Shown: piece after piece, positions 32,912 to 41,270 of the stretch
Layout: each line of letters begins with the position of its first letter
How positions within the stretch are numbered: the first letter of the stretch is position 1
Source of the DNA: Flavobacterium suncheonense GH29-5 = DSM 17707
GTDB lineage: Bacteria > Bacteroidota > Bacteroidia > Flavobacteriales > Flavobacteriaceae
Assembly: GCF_000430025.1 (NCBI RefSeq)
Contig: NZ_AUCZ01000011.1
Coordinates: 50,914 to 114,913 of the forward strand
Reading direction: 5' to 3'
DNA: 64,000 nt
Translations under genes and position numbers: made by a program
The notes under the pieces: generated by a model
The model's database searches: none
What the model was told of the DNA's origin: nothing
Seen by the model: only the letters and a program-made list of their open reading frames with translations

Positions 32912-32937
32912 TAGTGGAGTCGGAGAGAATCGAACTC
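32912..32937. other. ssrA-proximal attachment site of the island
   Basis: These 26 bases form the 3' end of the tmRNA gene and are identical to 176-201. The island lies on the side of lower coordinates; tmRNA remains complete after integration. Confidence 0.93.
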
Positions 32938-33309
32938 TCGTCCAAACAGGCAATCAAAGAGCTTTCTACACGTTTAGTTTCCGCTTGGGTTTTCGACAGG
33001 AAGCAAGGCCGGAAACCGCCACTTTCTGCTTAGCTTTATCAGTGTCAGAACGGATTTAAAGCATTACCGTTCCTAGGTTTACTTTTACGGTTCCCCTGTA
33101 CCAGACGCCATAAACCAAGGCTTCTGAGGAGAATCTAGCTTTCCTACCTGGTAGGAACTAGGCAAATCTTACTATGATTCAGATTAAGCAGCTAAAGCGT
33201 AATTATTTTCGCCGTTTAAAAGTCGTATAGCAGAGATTTACGAGCCTACCATACTTGGCTCGACGTGCTTACTAATCAATTCCACCCGCTGTCAAAACCA
33301 GTCGACCCC
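32912..33309 (-). ncRNA. ssrA: Transfer-messenger RNA
   Basis: The 5' end GGGGTCGACTGGTTTTGACAG (start 33309) pairs its first seven bases with CGACTCC near the 3' end; the T-arm GAGAGTTCGATTCTC (with the TTCGATTC loop) is at about 32920-32940. The tag frame reads GENNYALAA then TAA (33213-33184), ending in the ALAA degron that directs stalled products to ClpXP. Mature RNA ends at about 32915 with CCA added later, since the genomic bases are CTA. tmRNA with SmpB rescues stalled ribosomes. The 3' end is the integration site of the island yet is intact. Confidence 0.97.
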
Positions 33310-33346
33310 GATGAAATACGATTTGTGTTGTACAAAAATCAGACCG

Positions 33347-33354
33347 CAAAGTTA
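33347..33354 (-). promoter_or_regulatory. -7 element of the ssrA promoter
   Basis: TAACTTTG on the minus strand fits TAnnTTTG. It ends 38 bases upstream of the mature tmRNA 5' end, allowing a short precursor leader to be trimmed by RNase P. No clear -33 element was assigned. Confidence 0.5.
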
Positions 33355-33598
33355 AAGTATTTAATTTTCTTCCGAAAGTCTTTCGTTGTTTTTTAGGGGT
33401 TCGGAACCTCAAAACACATTTTAACAGCAGAAAATTATTTTTTTGTTGGAGTTTCGGGTAAAAAGTATTGCACCGCTACGCTTTAAATGTTACATTTGGG
33501 CGAAAATTATTAAAAACAAACCGAACTAAAGTGTAAAATTTAAATAATTGTTATAAAAATCAGACATTCATTTAGAATTTTACAAAGATTGCCTTACA

Positions 33599-34801
33599 AT
33601 GAAATTTGGAATAATTAAAGAAAGAAAAAATCCGCCGGACCGTCGTGTGGTGTTTACTCCATCGGAACTGGTGAAGCTTAAAGAACTGTACCCTCAGGCA
33701 GGAATTGAGGTAGAGTCGTCTGATATTCGTGTTTTTAAAGACGAGGAATATACCAATTTAGGTTTTGAAGTTACAGAAGACGTATCCGATTGCGATGTCT
33801 TAATTGGCGTTAAAGAAGTGCCCGTTGAGGCGTTGATTCCGAACAAAAAATATTTTTTCTTTTCCCACACGATTAAAAAACAGGCCTATAACCGAAAATT
33901 ACTTGTTGCTTGCTTAGAGAAAAACATTGAATTATACGATCACGAAACCATCGTAGACCATACCAATCACCGTTTAATCGGATTCGGGCGTTATGCCGGG
34001 ATTGTGGGGGCTTACAACGGTTTCAGAGCTTTCGGAATCAAGTACGAGCTGTTCAATTTGCCGAAAGCGGAAACCTTGCACGACAAAGCAGCTTTAGTAG
34101 AGCGTTTGCGCCGTCCGATGTTACCGCCTATCAAAATTGTTTTAACCGGTCACGGAAAAGTGGGCATGGGAGCGAAAGAGATTTTAGATGCGATGAAAAT
34201 CAAGCAGGTTTCGGCGGAAGATTTTTTAAATAAAACGTTCGACAAGCCTGTTTATACGCAAATTGATGTACTCGATTACAACAGGCGAAAAGACGGTGAA
34301 GCCGCTTCAAAATTAGATTTCTATGAAAATCCAGGTGATTATGAGTCTGATTTTGAAAGATTTACAAAAGTAGCGGACATTTTTATGGCCGGACACTTTT
34401 ACGGCAACGGTGCACCGGTTATTTTAACCCGTGAAATGTTAAATGCACCCGACAATAAAATCAAAGTCATTGCCGATATTTCCTGTGATGTTAACGGTCC
34501 GATAGAATCGACTTTGCGCGCTTCCACGATTGCGGAACCTTTGTACGGGTATTATCCGAGCCAGGGAACCGAAGTGGATATCAACCATCCCGGAGCAATT
34601 GTGGTAATGGCGGTAGATAATCTGCCTTGCGAATTACCAAAAGACGCGAGTGAAGGTTTCGGCGAAATGTTTTTAACCCACGTTATTCCGGCGTTCTTCA
34701 ATGACGATAAAGACGGAATTCTAGCAAGAGCCAAAATCACCGAGAATGGAAAACTAACCGAAAGATTCCAATATCTGCAGGATTATGTAGATGGGAAATA
34801 G
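33599..34801 (+). CDS. NAD(P)-dependent lysine/saccharopine- or alanine-dehydrogenase-type enzyme
   Basis: A 400-residue soluble enzyme beginning MKFGIIKERKNPPDRRVVFTP, the N-terminal motif of the alanine dehydrogenase/saccharopine dehydrogenase (LYS1) family. KKYFFFSHTIKKQ and the substrate-site block GFGRYAGIVGAYNG (near 136) follow; a Rossmann motif VLTGHGKVGMGA (near 181) and MAVDNLPCELP near 340 fit the LYS1 type. The reaction is probably NAD-linked oxidative cleavage of saccharopine or a related amino acid; substrate is not certain. It diverges from ssrA and ends at a terminator. Confidence 0.8.
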   Translation: MKFGIIKERKNPPDRRVVFTPSELVKLKELYPQAGIEVESSDIRVFKDEEYTNLGFEVTEDVSDCDVLIGVKEVPVEALIPNKKYFFFSHTIKKQAYNRKLLVACLEKNIELYDHETIVDHTNHRLIGFGRYAGIVGAYNGFRAFGIKYELFNLPKAETLHDKAALVERLRRPMLPPIKIVLTGHGKVGMGAKEILDAMKIKQVSAEDFLNKTFDKPVYTQIDVLDYNRRKDGEAASKLDFYENPGDYESDFERFTKVADIFMAGHFYGNGAPVILTREMLNAPDNKIKVIADISCDVNGPIESTLRASTIAEPLYGYYPSQGTEVDINHPGAIVVMAVDNLPCELPKDASEGFGEMFLTHVIPAFFNDDKDGILARAKITENGKLTERFQYLQDYVDGK

Positions 34802-34830
34802 TGAGAAGTGAATAGTGAGAAGTAAAAAAC
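34800..34830. repeat. Dispersed AGTGAGAAGT repeat after a stop codon
   Basis: Two units of AGTGAGAAGT separated by GAAT follow the dehydrogenase stop codon directly. Related copies follow genes at 57263 and 59420, and one lies at 3061. Confidence 0.7.
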
Positions 34831-34840
34831 TATAAATATA

Positions 34841-34873
34841 AGCCCCGATTAAATATCGGGGCTTTTTGTTTTA
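34841..34873. terminator. Bidirectional terminator between convergent genes
   Basis: AGCCCCGAT/ATCGGGGCT makes a 9-bp perfect stem with a 5-base loop, followed by TTTTTGTTTT. It serves the plus-strand dehydrogenase; it may also serve the minus-strand creD remnant whose stop is at 34871. Confidence 0.85.
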
Positions 34874-36264
34874 AGCATTGCCGTTATTCCAGTCAATTTT
34901 TCGGGAGAAGTACATCACCAGACCAAGGATGATAAACAAGCCGATGCTGCCGACCAAAAGCGCATAATTTTCAAGCTGGATAATCACATAAATGAAGGAA
35001 TACAAGCCGCCAAGCGCCAATCCTATAAACATTGGGAATTTCTTCGTTTTCAGGAAGGAAATCGAGTAGAGGACAATCATTGCGATAACGGCTACCGAAG
35101 CAATTAAATACGCCAAAGAAAAGCTGGAATGTTCGGTAATCGAAATCAGCAACGTGTAGAACATAATCAGTGCAAGCCCCAACATCGTATACTGAAAGAT
35201 GTGAATGTTGATTTTATTCACCGACTGAATCAGAAAGAAAATCAGAAAGGTCAGGCCGATGACTAAAAAACCATATTTTACGGCGCGCTCGTTCTGTTGG
35301 TATTCGTCTACGGTTTCAATCAGTTTTACGCCGAAGGAATAACTGTTTAAATTCGGTACTTTGCTTACATATTGTTGTGAAAACGAACGGTTGATGTCCA
35401 AGATCTTCCAATCGGCGTGAAATCCTTTGTCGTTAACGGATTTTGTGGTGTCATTCGCGGCAAACATGCCTTCAAAACTTGGCGATTCCCAGTCGGAATT
35501 CAGGTTGATTTGCGTTGTCTTTCCCACCGGAATAAATTTGACACTGTTGCTGCCGTTGTATTGCATCGTAAAGTTGAAAGCGAGTTTGTTGTTGACAGCC
35601 AGTGTTTTGTAATCGAATCGGTTGGTTTCCAGAGTGCCGTAAAAAGTATCGTCTTCCGCCTTCGATTCAAAATTGAACGTTTGGTTGTTCAGTTTGATGT
35701 TCAAATCACTTTTGATGCTTTTCAGATTTGTCGTTTTAACCATCAAAGCCGCTTTATCCCAAAGCAAATCTTCTTCTTTGATGCCCAGTTTTTCGAAATT
35801 CAGTTTGCCGAAACTTCCGTGGAATTTCATATCGGCCGTGAACACGACATTGTTGTAAATACCGCGTTTTAAAGACGTATTCTTTTTAATGTTTGACGTA
35901 TTCCGCAATTGGTCAGGAAAGAAATAGGCATAATCAATCGTGGCTTTTCGTTCGATAATGGTTTGTTTTGTATTGGGATCAATTACAGAAGTTTCGGAAT
36001 ACGATTTGTACGGAACTCTTAAAACAGGACCATAGAAAAAGACATCTTCACCCCAAAGTTGCGCGACTTCCTTGACCACTTCTTTTTGCGTTGGGCTCTT
36101 TCAAAAATGAGTTCTTCCACAAAAGAAAGCGGTATTAAAAGAACCAGTGTGAGAAAGCCGACCATAATCATTTTAGCGGTATTCGATTGTAAAAAGGATG
36201 TTTTTACCGCAATGTTTGCCACCGGTTGGTCGTTTTGTGCTGTTTTTTGATTTTCGTTTTCCAT
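34871..36264 (-). pseudogene. creD: creD-like inner membrane protein gene split by a frameshift
   Basis: Two overlapping minus-strand frames together give one CreD-type protein. The first (from ATG 36264, MENENQ) has the N-terminal membrane segment IMVGFLTLVLLIPLSFVEELIFERAQRKK; the second continues with VKEVAQLWGEDVFFYGPVL through four or five C-terminal membrane helices (residues to 402 of the second frame). The frames join if one base is added to the T5 run at 36083-36087 (A5 to A6 in the coding strand). CreD proteins are membrane proteins tied to envelope stress and beta-lactam response. Either the gene is inactive or this is a sequencing error. Confidence 0.85.
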
Positions 36265-36295
36265 GATTTCAGTTTTTGATTTATGATTAAAAAGT

Positions 36296-36312
36296 ACTTT
36301 GTGTTTCAAAGT
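36296..36312. promoter_or_regulatory. Inverted repeat ACTTTG-N5-CAAAGT upstream of creD
   Basis: A perfect 6-bp inverted repeat with 5-base spacer, 31 bases upstream of the creD start. The identical arrangement lies at 37245-37261 upstream of the first gene of this cluster. Probable operator for the small winged-helix regulator encoded between them. Confidence 0.7.
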
Positions 36313-36330
36313 TTTAAGATAAAAAAATAG

Positions 36331-36627
36331 CTAGCTTTTGCTGATTAATTTTTCAAGCGCTTCAATATGTTCCTGAAAGGCTTTTTTTCCTTCCGGTGTG
36401 GCACGGTAACTCGTATTTGGCTTTTTGCCGATGAACTGTTTTTCAACGCTGATGTAGTTTTCGGCTTCGAGGGCTTTGGCGTGGCTGGCTAAATTCCCGT
36501 CGGTGATACCCAAAAGTTCTTTCAATGTGGAAAAATCGGCAGATTCGTTTACCATCAATATCGACATAATACCCAAACGGATACGATTGTCAAAAGCTTT
36601 GTTGATATTTTGGATGATGTTTTTCAA
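36331..36627 (-). CDS. Small winged-helix transcriptional regulator
   Basis: A 98-residue protein: FDNRIRLGIMSILM, then FSTLKELLGITDGNLASHAKALEAENYI as helix-turn-helix and wing, the pattern of short MarR/ArsR-like regulators (winged-helix HTH_34 type). The start is a TTG at 36627, one base after the upstream gene's stop, so coupled translation is likely; no better ATG is available without losing the first helix. It is flanked by a membrane protein gene and creD, an arrangement I recall from other Bacteroidota. It is the obvious candidate to bind the two ACTTTG-N5-CAAAGT sites. Confidence 0.8.
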   Translation of the reverse strand: MKNIIQNINKAFDNRIRLGIMSILMVNESADFSTLKELLGITDGNLASHAKALEAENYISVEKQFIGKKPNTSYRATPEGKKAFQEHIEALEKLISKS

Positions 36628-36628
36628 G

Positions 36629-37237
36629 TTATTTTCGGTCGTATTTATAATGCATCACGCTGCCATAGATAATATGACAAATCCCAAATCCGAGCACCCA
36701 AAAGTACAAACCATAACCGGAAAATTCAACGGCCAGTAAACCAATAATGATTTCGGTAATTCCTAAATAACGTACATCTCGGAAGGTGTATTTACTCGCG
36801 TTTACACAAGCCAATCCGTAGAAAATTAAGGTGATAGGGGCAACCAAGCCGTAATGCCCGTTTTTTAGTAATAAAACCGCGAAAATTCCTCCGGTAATTA
36901 AAGGGATAAAGAAATTTACCAACAAACGTTTTGAGGAAGGATTCCACACTTTTTCACCCACTTTTTTGGCTTTGTTTACCGTCAGCAGGTAAGAGGTTAT
37001 TAGCGAGGCGATTAATACGCACACCGCTGTTAAAATAATCAGTTTGAAGGTTCTGCTTTCTAAGGTAATGTAATACTCGGTATGATTCTCTATTAGGAAA
37101 TAGGCAATACCCGCTCCGATAAGCGCATAAATACCTGCCAGTATTCCGGACAATCCACTTAAAGAAATGAATTGTGTCGATTTACTCATCATCTCTTTAA
37201 TTTCCTTCAGATCCTGCAAATAGTCTTGTGTTTCCAT
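36629..37237 (-). CDS. Membrane protein of the creD cluster
   Basis: A 202-residue protein from ATG 37237 (a TTG at 37258 would add seven residues encoded within the operator, so it is rejected). After an N-terminal amphipathic part (QDYLQDLKEIKEMMS) there are about six hydrophobic helices (SGLSGILAGIYALIGAG, LIILTAVCVLIASLI, FFIPLITGGIFAVLL and others). Function unknown. It is the first gene of a membrane protein - regulator - creD unit. Confidence 0.75.
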   Translation of the reverse strand: METQDYLQDLKEIKEMMSKSTQFISLSGLSGILAGIYALIGAGIAYFLIENHTEYYITLESRTFKLIILTAVCVLIASLITSYLLTVNKAKKVGEKVWNPSSKRLLVNFFIPLITGGIFAVLLLKNGHYGLVAPITLIFYGLACVNASKYTFRDVRYLGITEIIIGLLAVEFSGYGLYFWVLGFGICHIIYGSVMHYKYDRK

Positions 37238-37244
37238 ATAAAGT

Positions 37245-37261
37245 ACTTTGAAAAACAAAGT
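37245..37261. promoter_or_regulatory. Inverted repeat ACTTTG-N5-CAAAGT upstream of the creD cluster
   Basis: The same 17-base architecture as 36296-36312, ending 8 bases upstream of the first start codon, where it overlaps the expected TACTTTG-like -7 element. A repressor bound here would block initiation. Confidence 0.7.
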
Positions 37262-37350
37262 AATGTATTTATTTTAACCTGTGCAATTATTTTAGACTAT
37301 TTTTTTAGTTTTTTTCAAGTGTATTTTGCCAGAATGAGAAAATTAAGGCA

Positions 37351-37379
37351 TAAAAAAGGCTCTCAAATTGAAAGCCTTT
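37351..37379 (-). terminator. Terminator of the outer-membrane barrel gene
   Basis: On the minus strand AAAGGCTTTC pairs with GAGAGCCTTT (with one mismatch) around an AATTT loop, then a T run. It lies 21 bases past the stop at 37400. Confidence 0.75.
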
Positions 37380-37399
37380 ATATAATTATGGGAATCGGG

Positions 37400-38245
37400 T
37401 TAAATTCTGAAGATTCCGCCAAACGCAATAACTCTTTGCAGGAAGAAAAACTCCTGTGAGGCTCTGTCTGCAGCATTGTGAGTCGTACGGATATCGTTCA
37501 TATTGATATAACCGCCCTTCAGTTCTGTCTGAAGAAAGAAATATTTGAAGAAGGTAAAATTCAGGCCAACCTTAGCCGAAACGCCATAACCGGAAATGTG
37601 AAAATCGTCGTGACGCTGCATTCCCAAAACTTTAGCATTGGTTTTAGGGTATAATATTCCGGCCCCGACACCTTCGGTCAGGTTAATCTGAAATTTATCG
37701 GTATTACCGATTGTGAAAAGTTTTGAGATGTCGTCAACTCTTGAAAACTCAGTGTTTACGTAGTTTAGACCGTCTGTGTGTTCGAACGTCAGAAAGTCCT
37801 CGGTTAATAAAACCTGTCCGTTGGGTAAGGTTTCTCCGTAAGTTCCCTGATTTTGATAATAACCAGTGTAATCAACGGCTCTGTCCTGATACATCACATA
37901 TTTCATATGATCTACACCTATCGAAATATTGTATTTGTCCGTGATGAAATAACCAATTCGCAGGTTTGTTTGCGGAATGGTCATTCTTGCGGGATTGATG
38001 TAGTCGACATGCCAACCTTTTGGCTTATCATGAGCTTCAACATCGTGAAGAGTGAAATTATAATCTTCTCCTTTAAAAGTGATATCCGATTTGGAATAAC
38101 TTTCACGGTTTCCTCCCCAAAAAATGTAAAATTTTCCTTTATTATGCGCGGTGTATTTTTCTGGAGTAACATCGGCTTCCTGCGCCATGCTGTGCTGAGA
38201 AAAAACACTAAAAAGAAGCACAACCATTAAAAACGGATGTCTCAT
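37400..38245 (-). CDS. Outer-membrane beta-barrel-like exported protein
   Basis: A 281-residue protein with a Sec signal peptide (LMVVLLFSVFSQHSMAQ, cleavage after AQ). The mature part alternates aromatic and hydrophobic residues in strand-length blocks (LRIGYFITDKYNISIGVDHMKYVM, VSAKVGLNFTFFKYFFLQTELKGGYINM, both shown in part) and ends in FGGIFRI with a C-terminal aromatic-then-hydrophobic strand, as in small outer-membrane barrels. Substrate or role unknown. It lies 21 bases downstream of kdsA, on the same strand, so co-transcription is possible. Confidence 0.7.
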   Translation of the reverse strand: MRHPFLMVVLLFSVFSQHSMAQEADVTPEKYTAHNKGKFYIFWGGNRESYSKSDITFKGEDYNFTLHDVEAHDKPKGWHVDYINPARMTIPQTNLRIGYFITDKYNISIGVDHMKYVMYQDRAVDYTGYYQNQGTYGETLPNGQVLLTEDFLTFEHTDGLNYVNTEFSRVDDISKLFTIGNTDKFQINLTEGVGAGILYPKTNAKVLGMQRHDDFHISGYGVSAKVGLNFTFFKYFFLQTELKGGYINMNDIRTTHNAADRASQEFFFLQRVIAFGGIFRI

Positions 38246-38266
38246 TAGTAGGTTACAATGTATTGA

Positions 38267-39085
38267 TTAAAAGTTGTTTATGGTTTGTCTGATGGCTACT
38301 AATTTGTTCATTAAGCCTTCGAAAAGATCTAAATGTAACATGTTGGCGCCGTCACTTTTGGCATTGGCCGGATCAAAATGGGTTTCGATAAAAATACCGT
38401 CAACACCAACAGCAATTCCGGCTTTGGCAATAGTTTCAATCATTTCGGGACGTCCACCGGTTACCCCAACCATCTGATTAGGCTGTTGCAGCGAATGCGT
38501 AACGTCCAAAACCGTTGAGGCAAACTGTTGCATTGTCGGGATTCCTCTGAAATCCACAATCATATCCTGATATCCGAACATGGTTCCGCGATCGGTTACC
38601 ATCACATTTTGATTGTTGCAGTCCAAAACTTTCTGAACCGCGTGTTTCATACTTTCCGGACTCATAAACTGACCTTTTTTCAGGTTTACGGTTTTTCCGG
38701 TGTTGGCTGCCGCTACCACCAAATCTGTCTGACGCACTAAAAAGGCCGGAATCTGAAGCATATCTACATATTCCGCAGCCATAGCTGCATCTTCGTTCGT
38801 ATGAATATCGGTTACAGTCGGTACTCCGAATTCTTTGGAAACTTTTTCAAGGATTCTTAATGCTTTTTCATCACCAATTCCTGTAAAACTGTCAATTCTC
38901 GAACGGTTAGCTTTTTTGAAAGAACCTTTAAAAACATAAGGAATTTTTAATTTATCGGTTACCGCTACGGTTTTTTCGGCAATTCGCATCGCCATTTCTT
39001 CGCCTTCGATAGCACAAGGACCAGCTAACAGGAAGAAGTTTCCGCTGTCGGTATGTTTAATTTGTGGGATATTCTGTAAATTCAT
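38267..39085 (-). CDS. kdsA: 3-deoxy-8-phosphooctulonate synthase (KDO-8-P synthase)
   Basis: A 272-residue cytoplasmic enzyme starting at ATG 39085 (MNLQNIP); a TTG-type upstream start would add 18 unusual residues. Family motifs: FFLLAGPCAIEG, YVFKGSFKKANRSR, GVPTVTDIHT, VVAAANTGKTVNLKKGQFMSP, VTDRGTMFGYQD and GGRPEMIETIAKAGIAVGVDG. It condenses phosphoenolpyruvate with arabinose-5-phosphate to make the KDO precursor of lipid A core, as expected in a Gram-negative cell. Length and motifs agree with full function. Confidence 0.95.
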   Translation of the reverse strand: MNLQNIPQIKHTDSGNFFLLAGPCAIEGEEMAMRIAEKTVAVTDKLKIPYVFKGSFKKANRSRIDSFTGIGDEKALRILEKVSKEFGVPTVTDIHTNEDAAMAAEYVDMLQIPAFLVRQTDLVVAAANTGKTVNLKKGQFMSPESMKHAVQKVLDCNNQNVMVTDRGTMFGYQDMIVDFRGIPTMQQFASTVLDVTHSLQQPNQMVGVTGGRPEMIETIAKAGIAVGVDGIFIETHFDPANAKSDGANMLHLDLFEGLMNKLVAIRQTINNF

Positions 39086-39115
39086 AATCGTGTCTAAATG
39101 TGGTGCAAAGATATA

Positions 39116-39150
39116 ATAAAAAAACCTTCTAATGAACACGTTAGAAGGTT
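39116..39150 (-). terminator. Terminator of the lipoprotein gene unit
   Basis: AAACCTTCTAA/TTAGAAGGTTT stem with a GTGTTC-type loop on the minus strand, followed by T residues. It lies between the stop at 39175 and the kdsA start, so kdsA has its own promoter beyond it. Confidence 0.8.
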
Positions 39151-39174
39151 TCGATTCTTATAAAATTCTTAAAA

Positions 39175-39642
39175 TTAAGGCTTAGTTGCTGCGTAGTTTT
39201 TAATGGTAAGACCTTTTGGGCACAAAATTCTTCCTCTTTCATAAATGTTGAAGTAAAGTATCAGCGGTTTTCTTACACCAGGCCAGCGCACTTCATAAAT
39301 GGAAAGCATTCCCACACCAACCTTATTGTTTTTTGTAGGGAAAGGGCAGCAGGATTCCACTTTTTTATAGGTTAAGGTTTCTCCTTCAGGCCCCTGAAGC
39401 CCTTTAAAGAAATAGCCGATGAACTTTTCTTCGCTGGATTCCATAATAAACCCAATGTTTATCGGGTAATCCTGATCGAATCCGTATTTATCGTCATCAG
39501 CGTATTGTTTTATCTGAAAGGCATTGTCTTTAACTGCTGGTTTTACAGCAGTGTCATCAATATTTTTAATGGTCGATTTGGTGCTGGTGCACGAAATCAT
39601 AACAACCAAAACCAAAAGTATACTGCAAATTCGTTTTGTCAT
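39175..39642 (-). CDS. Putative lipoprotein
   Basis: A 155-residue product with an SPII signal: basic start (MTKR), hydrophobic core and lipobox VMISC with the lipidated Cys near residue 18. The mature part is mixed alpha/beta with three further Cys (a CC pair and one in ILCPKG) and no recognised domain. Genes of this kind are frequently neighbours of kdsA in flavobacteria. It starts 2 bases downstream of the DUF4199 gene, indicating an operon. Confidence 0.75.
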   Translation of the reverse strand: MTKRICSILLVLVVMISCTSTKSTIKNIDDTAVKPAVKDNAFQIKQYADDDKYGFDQDYPINIGFIMESSEEKFIGYFFKGLQGPEGETLTYKKVESCCPFPTKNNKVGVGMLSIYEVRWPGVRKPLILYFNIYERGRILCPKGLTIKNYAATKP

Positions 39643-39644
39643 AA

Positions 39645-40127
39645 CTAATTGTTTTTAGATTTAAGCAGATAAGAAACAATACCCGATATTATTACACCAA
39701 ACGACAGCATCATGGACACCGATTGGGTGATGTAACTGTTCAGGTTAAAATAAGCCTCCGCATCGGTTTGTGTCATTCGTTTGGAATTTACAGTGTAAGT
39801 AATAGCCTTTTCAAAAAAATCAGGAGCAATAAAATTATGCGAGAGGTATTGGCATAACGGACTGGAAATCATAATGAAGAAAGTCATGATAAGTCCGGTA
39901 AAAAAACCTTGTTTCCAGGTAATTATGCCATTGTAAAAGTTCTTTTTCTTATCACGGATTGCCAAATAATACAACGGAATTACCACAAAACCAATCAGCA
40001 TACTGAATAACGGCTGCCACTTTAGGTTAGCATCGTATAAACCAAGACTTTTCTCCAAAAAAATCCAAAGTAAAGAAAGCACAGTGGCTGCGATAGCCCA
40101 TTTGATTTCAATAGCAAAATTTTTCAT
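39645..40127 (-). CDS. DUF4199 membrane protein
   Basis: A 160-residue integral membrane protein from ATG 40127 (MKNFAIEIKWAI); the longer frame to 40154 lacks support. Four transmembrane helices are apparent: residues 6-25, 33-55, 70-92 and 133-155. Helix layout, with KNFYNGIITWKQGFFTGL after helix 2, matches the Bacteroidota family DUF4199, whose function is unknown. It is translated just before the lipoprotein gene, with a 2-base gap. Confidence 0.8.
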   Translation of the reverse strand: MKNFAIEIKWAIAATVLSLLWIFLEKSLGLYDANLKWQPLFSMLIGFVVIPLYYLAIRDKKKNFYNGIITWKQGFFTGLIMTFFIMISSPLCQYLSHNFIAPDFFEKAITYTVNSKRMTQTDAEAYFNLNSYITQSVSMMLSFGVIISGIVSYLLKSKNN

Positions 40128-40248
40128 GTTCTGAAATGAATTTATTACAGTCAAAAGTAACAGAATATTCCCATGTAACGAAAAATAAGTAATGATTGTT
40201 ACAGAAAATATTTTGATGATGGTTATTTTTGCTGAAAACTAATTTACT

Positions 40249-40806
40249 ATGTATTCATTTTACGGAACATGGCCCTGGTATATTTCAGGGTTTTTAATAG
40301 GAGCAGTAATGCTGACGCTCATTTTTTTCGGAAAACAGTTCGGAATGTCGTCCAATTTGCGAACCCTTTGTACCATGGCAGGCGCCGGGAAAAACGTTGA
40401 TTTTTTCAAATTCGACTGGCGGGAACAAAAATGGAATTTAGCTGTTGTACTGGGAGCGATTTTAGGCGGATTTGCAGCCGTTCATTTTTTAAGCGACGGA
40501 AGCGGGGTACACCTGAATCCGAAAACTGTTGAGCAGTTGGCAGCCATGCATATTGAAGCACCAAACGGCAAATTAGGACCGGATTCTTTATTCAGTTGGG
40601 AAGCGGTTAAAACACCCAAAACGGTACTGATTTTATTTTTCGGTGGATTGTTGATTGGTTTCGGAACTCGCTATGCCGGAGGTTGTACGTCCGGTCACGC
40701 AATTTCAGGTTTGAGTAATTTACAGAAGCCTTCGTTAATTGCCGTTGTCGGATTTTTTATTGGCGGACTGATTATGGCGCATTTCCTTTTACCCTTAATT
40801 TTTTAA
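40249..40806 (+). CDS. YeeE/YedE-family transporter subunit
   Basis: A 185-residue protein with about five membrane helices and the family motif YAGGCTSGHAISGLSNLQ (near 145), whose Cys is the conserved thiosulfate-relay type residue of YeeE/YedE proteins. These two-part forms (with a DUF6691 partner) are thought to move sulfur compounds such as thiosulfate across the inner membrane. The partner starts 9 bases after this stop codon. A TATTTTTG element lies 17 bases before the ATG. Confidence 0.87.
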   Translation: MYSFYGTWPWYISGFLIGAVMLTLIFFGKQFGMSSNLRTLCTMAGAGKNVDFFKFDWREQKWNLAVVLGAILGGFAAVHFLSDGSGVHLNPKTVEQLAAMHIEAPNGKLGPDSLFSWEAVKTPKTVLILFFGGLLIGFGTRYAGGCTSGHAISGLSNLQKPSLIAVVGFFIGGLIMAHFLLPLIF

Positions 40807-40815
40807 ACCTTGATT

Positions 40816-41238
40816 ATGAGATTTTTAGACTTGATAAAATTCCTTTTGGTTGGATTTGTTTTCGGTATTGTCCTGACAAAATCCGAAGCGGTTTCCTGGT
40901 ACAGAATTTACGAAATGTTTCATTTTCAGTCGTTTCACATGTACGGAATTATTGGCGTGGCCGTCGTAACCGGTGTAATCGGAGTGCAGCTGATTAAAAG
41001 AAACCAGATGAAAGACATCAAGGGCCTTCCGATTGAAATTGCCGATAAAGAAAAAGGATTTCTGCGTTATATCATCGGAGGAACCCTTTTCGGATTGGGT
41101 TGGGGATTGGTTGGTTCTTGTCCCGGACCGATTTTTATTCTTTTGGGAGCAGGATTCTACGGAATTGTCATTGTACTGATTGGTGCATTATTAGGAACTT
41201 ACCTGTATGGTGTTTTTAAAAATAAACTGCCACATTAA
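40816..41238 (+). CDS. DUF6691/YeeE-family transporter partner
   Basis: A 140-residue membrane protein from ATG 40816 (a TTG at 40810 adds two residues). It has four helices and the conserved block GWGLVGSCPGPIFILLGAG (near 95-113), with one Cys matching that of its partner upstream. The two half-size proteins together correspond to a full YeeE/YedE transporter. It ends at a strong terminator. Confidence 0.87.
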   Translation: MRFLDLIKFLLVGFVFGIVLTKSEAVSWYRIYEMFHFQSFHMYGIIGVAVVTGVIGVQLIKRNQMKDIKGLPIEIADKEKGFLRYIIGGTLFGLGWGLVGSCPGPIFILLGAGFYGIVIVLIGALLGTYLYGVFKNKLPH

Positions 41239-41240
41239 TT

Positions 41241-41270
41241 AAAAAAGTCCCGAATTATCGGGACTTTTTT
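41241..41270. terminator. Bidirectional terminator between the YeeE unit and clpS
   Basis: AAAAAAGTCCCGA - ATTA - TCGGGACTTTTTT is a perfect hairpin with T or A runs on both sides; it can serve the genes ending at 41238 (+) and 41269 (-). Confidence 0.92.

Larger units (their letters stand above)
176..32937. mobile_element. ssrA-integrated genomic island of about 32.7 kb
   Basis: The element is bounded by a 26-bp direct repeat made of the tmRNA 3' end. It carries a tyrosine recombinase (31416-32666) next to the ssrA-proximal end and has subterminal motifs in inverted orientation near both ends. Its cargo is small hypothetical genes, an AbiE-type toxin-antitoxin pair and a ten-gene defence-like operon. 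A degraded AAA+ ATPase gene resembling a helicase loader suggests lost replication functions. I recognise no relaxase, coupling protein or type IV secretion gene, so it is either dependent on other elements or immobilised. Codon use and base composition are patchy, with several stretches more AT-rich than the chromosomal part on the right. Confidence 0.9.

Noticed and set aside
37238..37258. Upstream TTG start for the creD-cluster membrane protein
   Set aside because: It would place the N-terminus within the ACTTTG-N5-CAAAGT operator; the ATG at 37237 is better.
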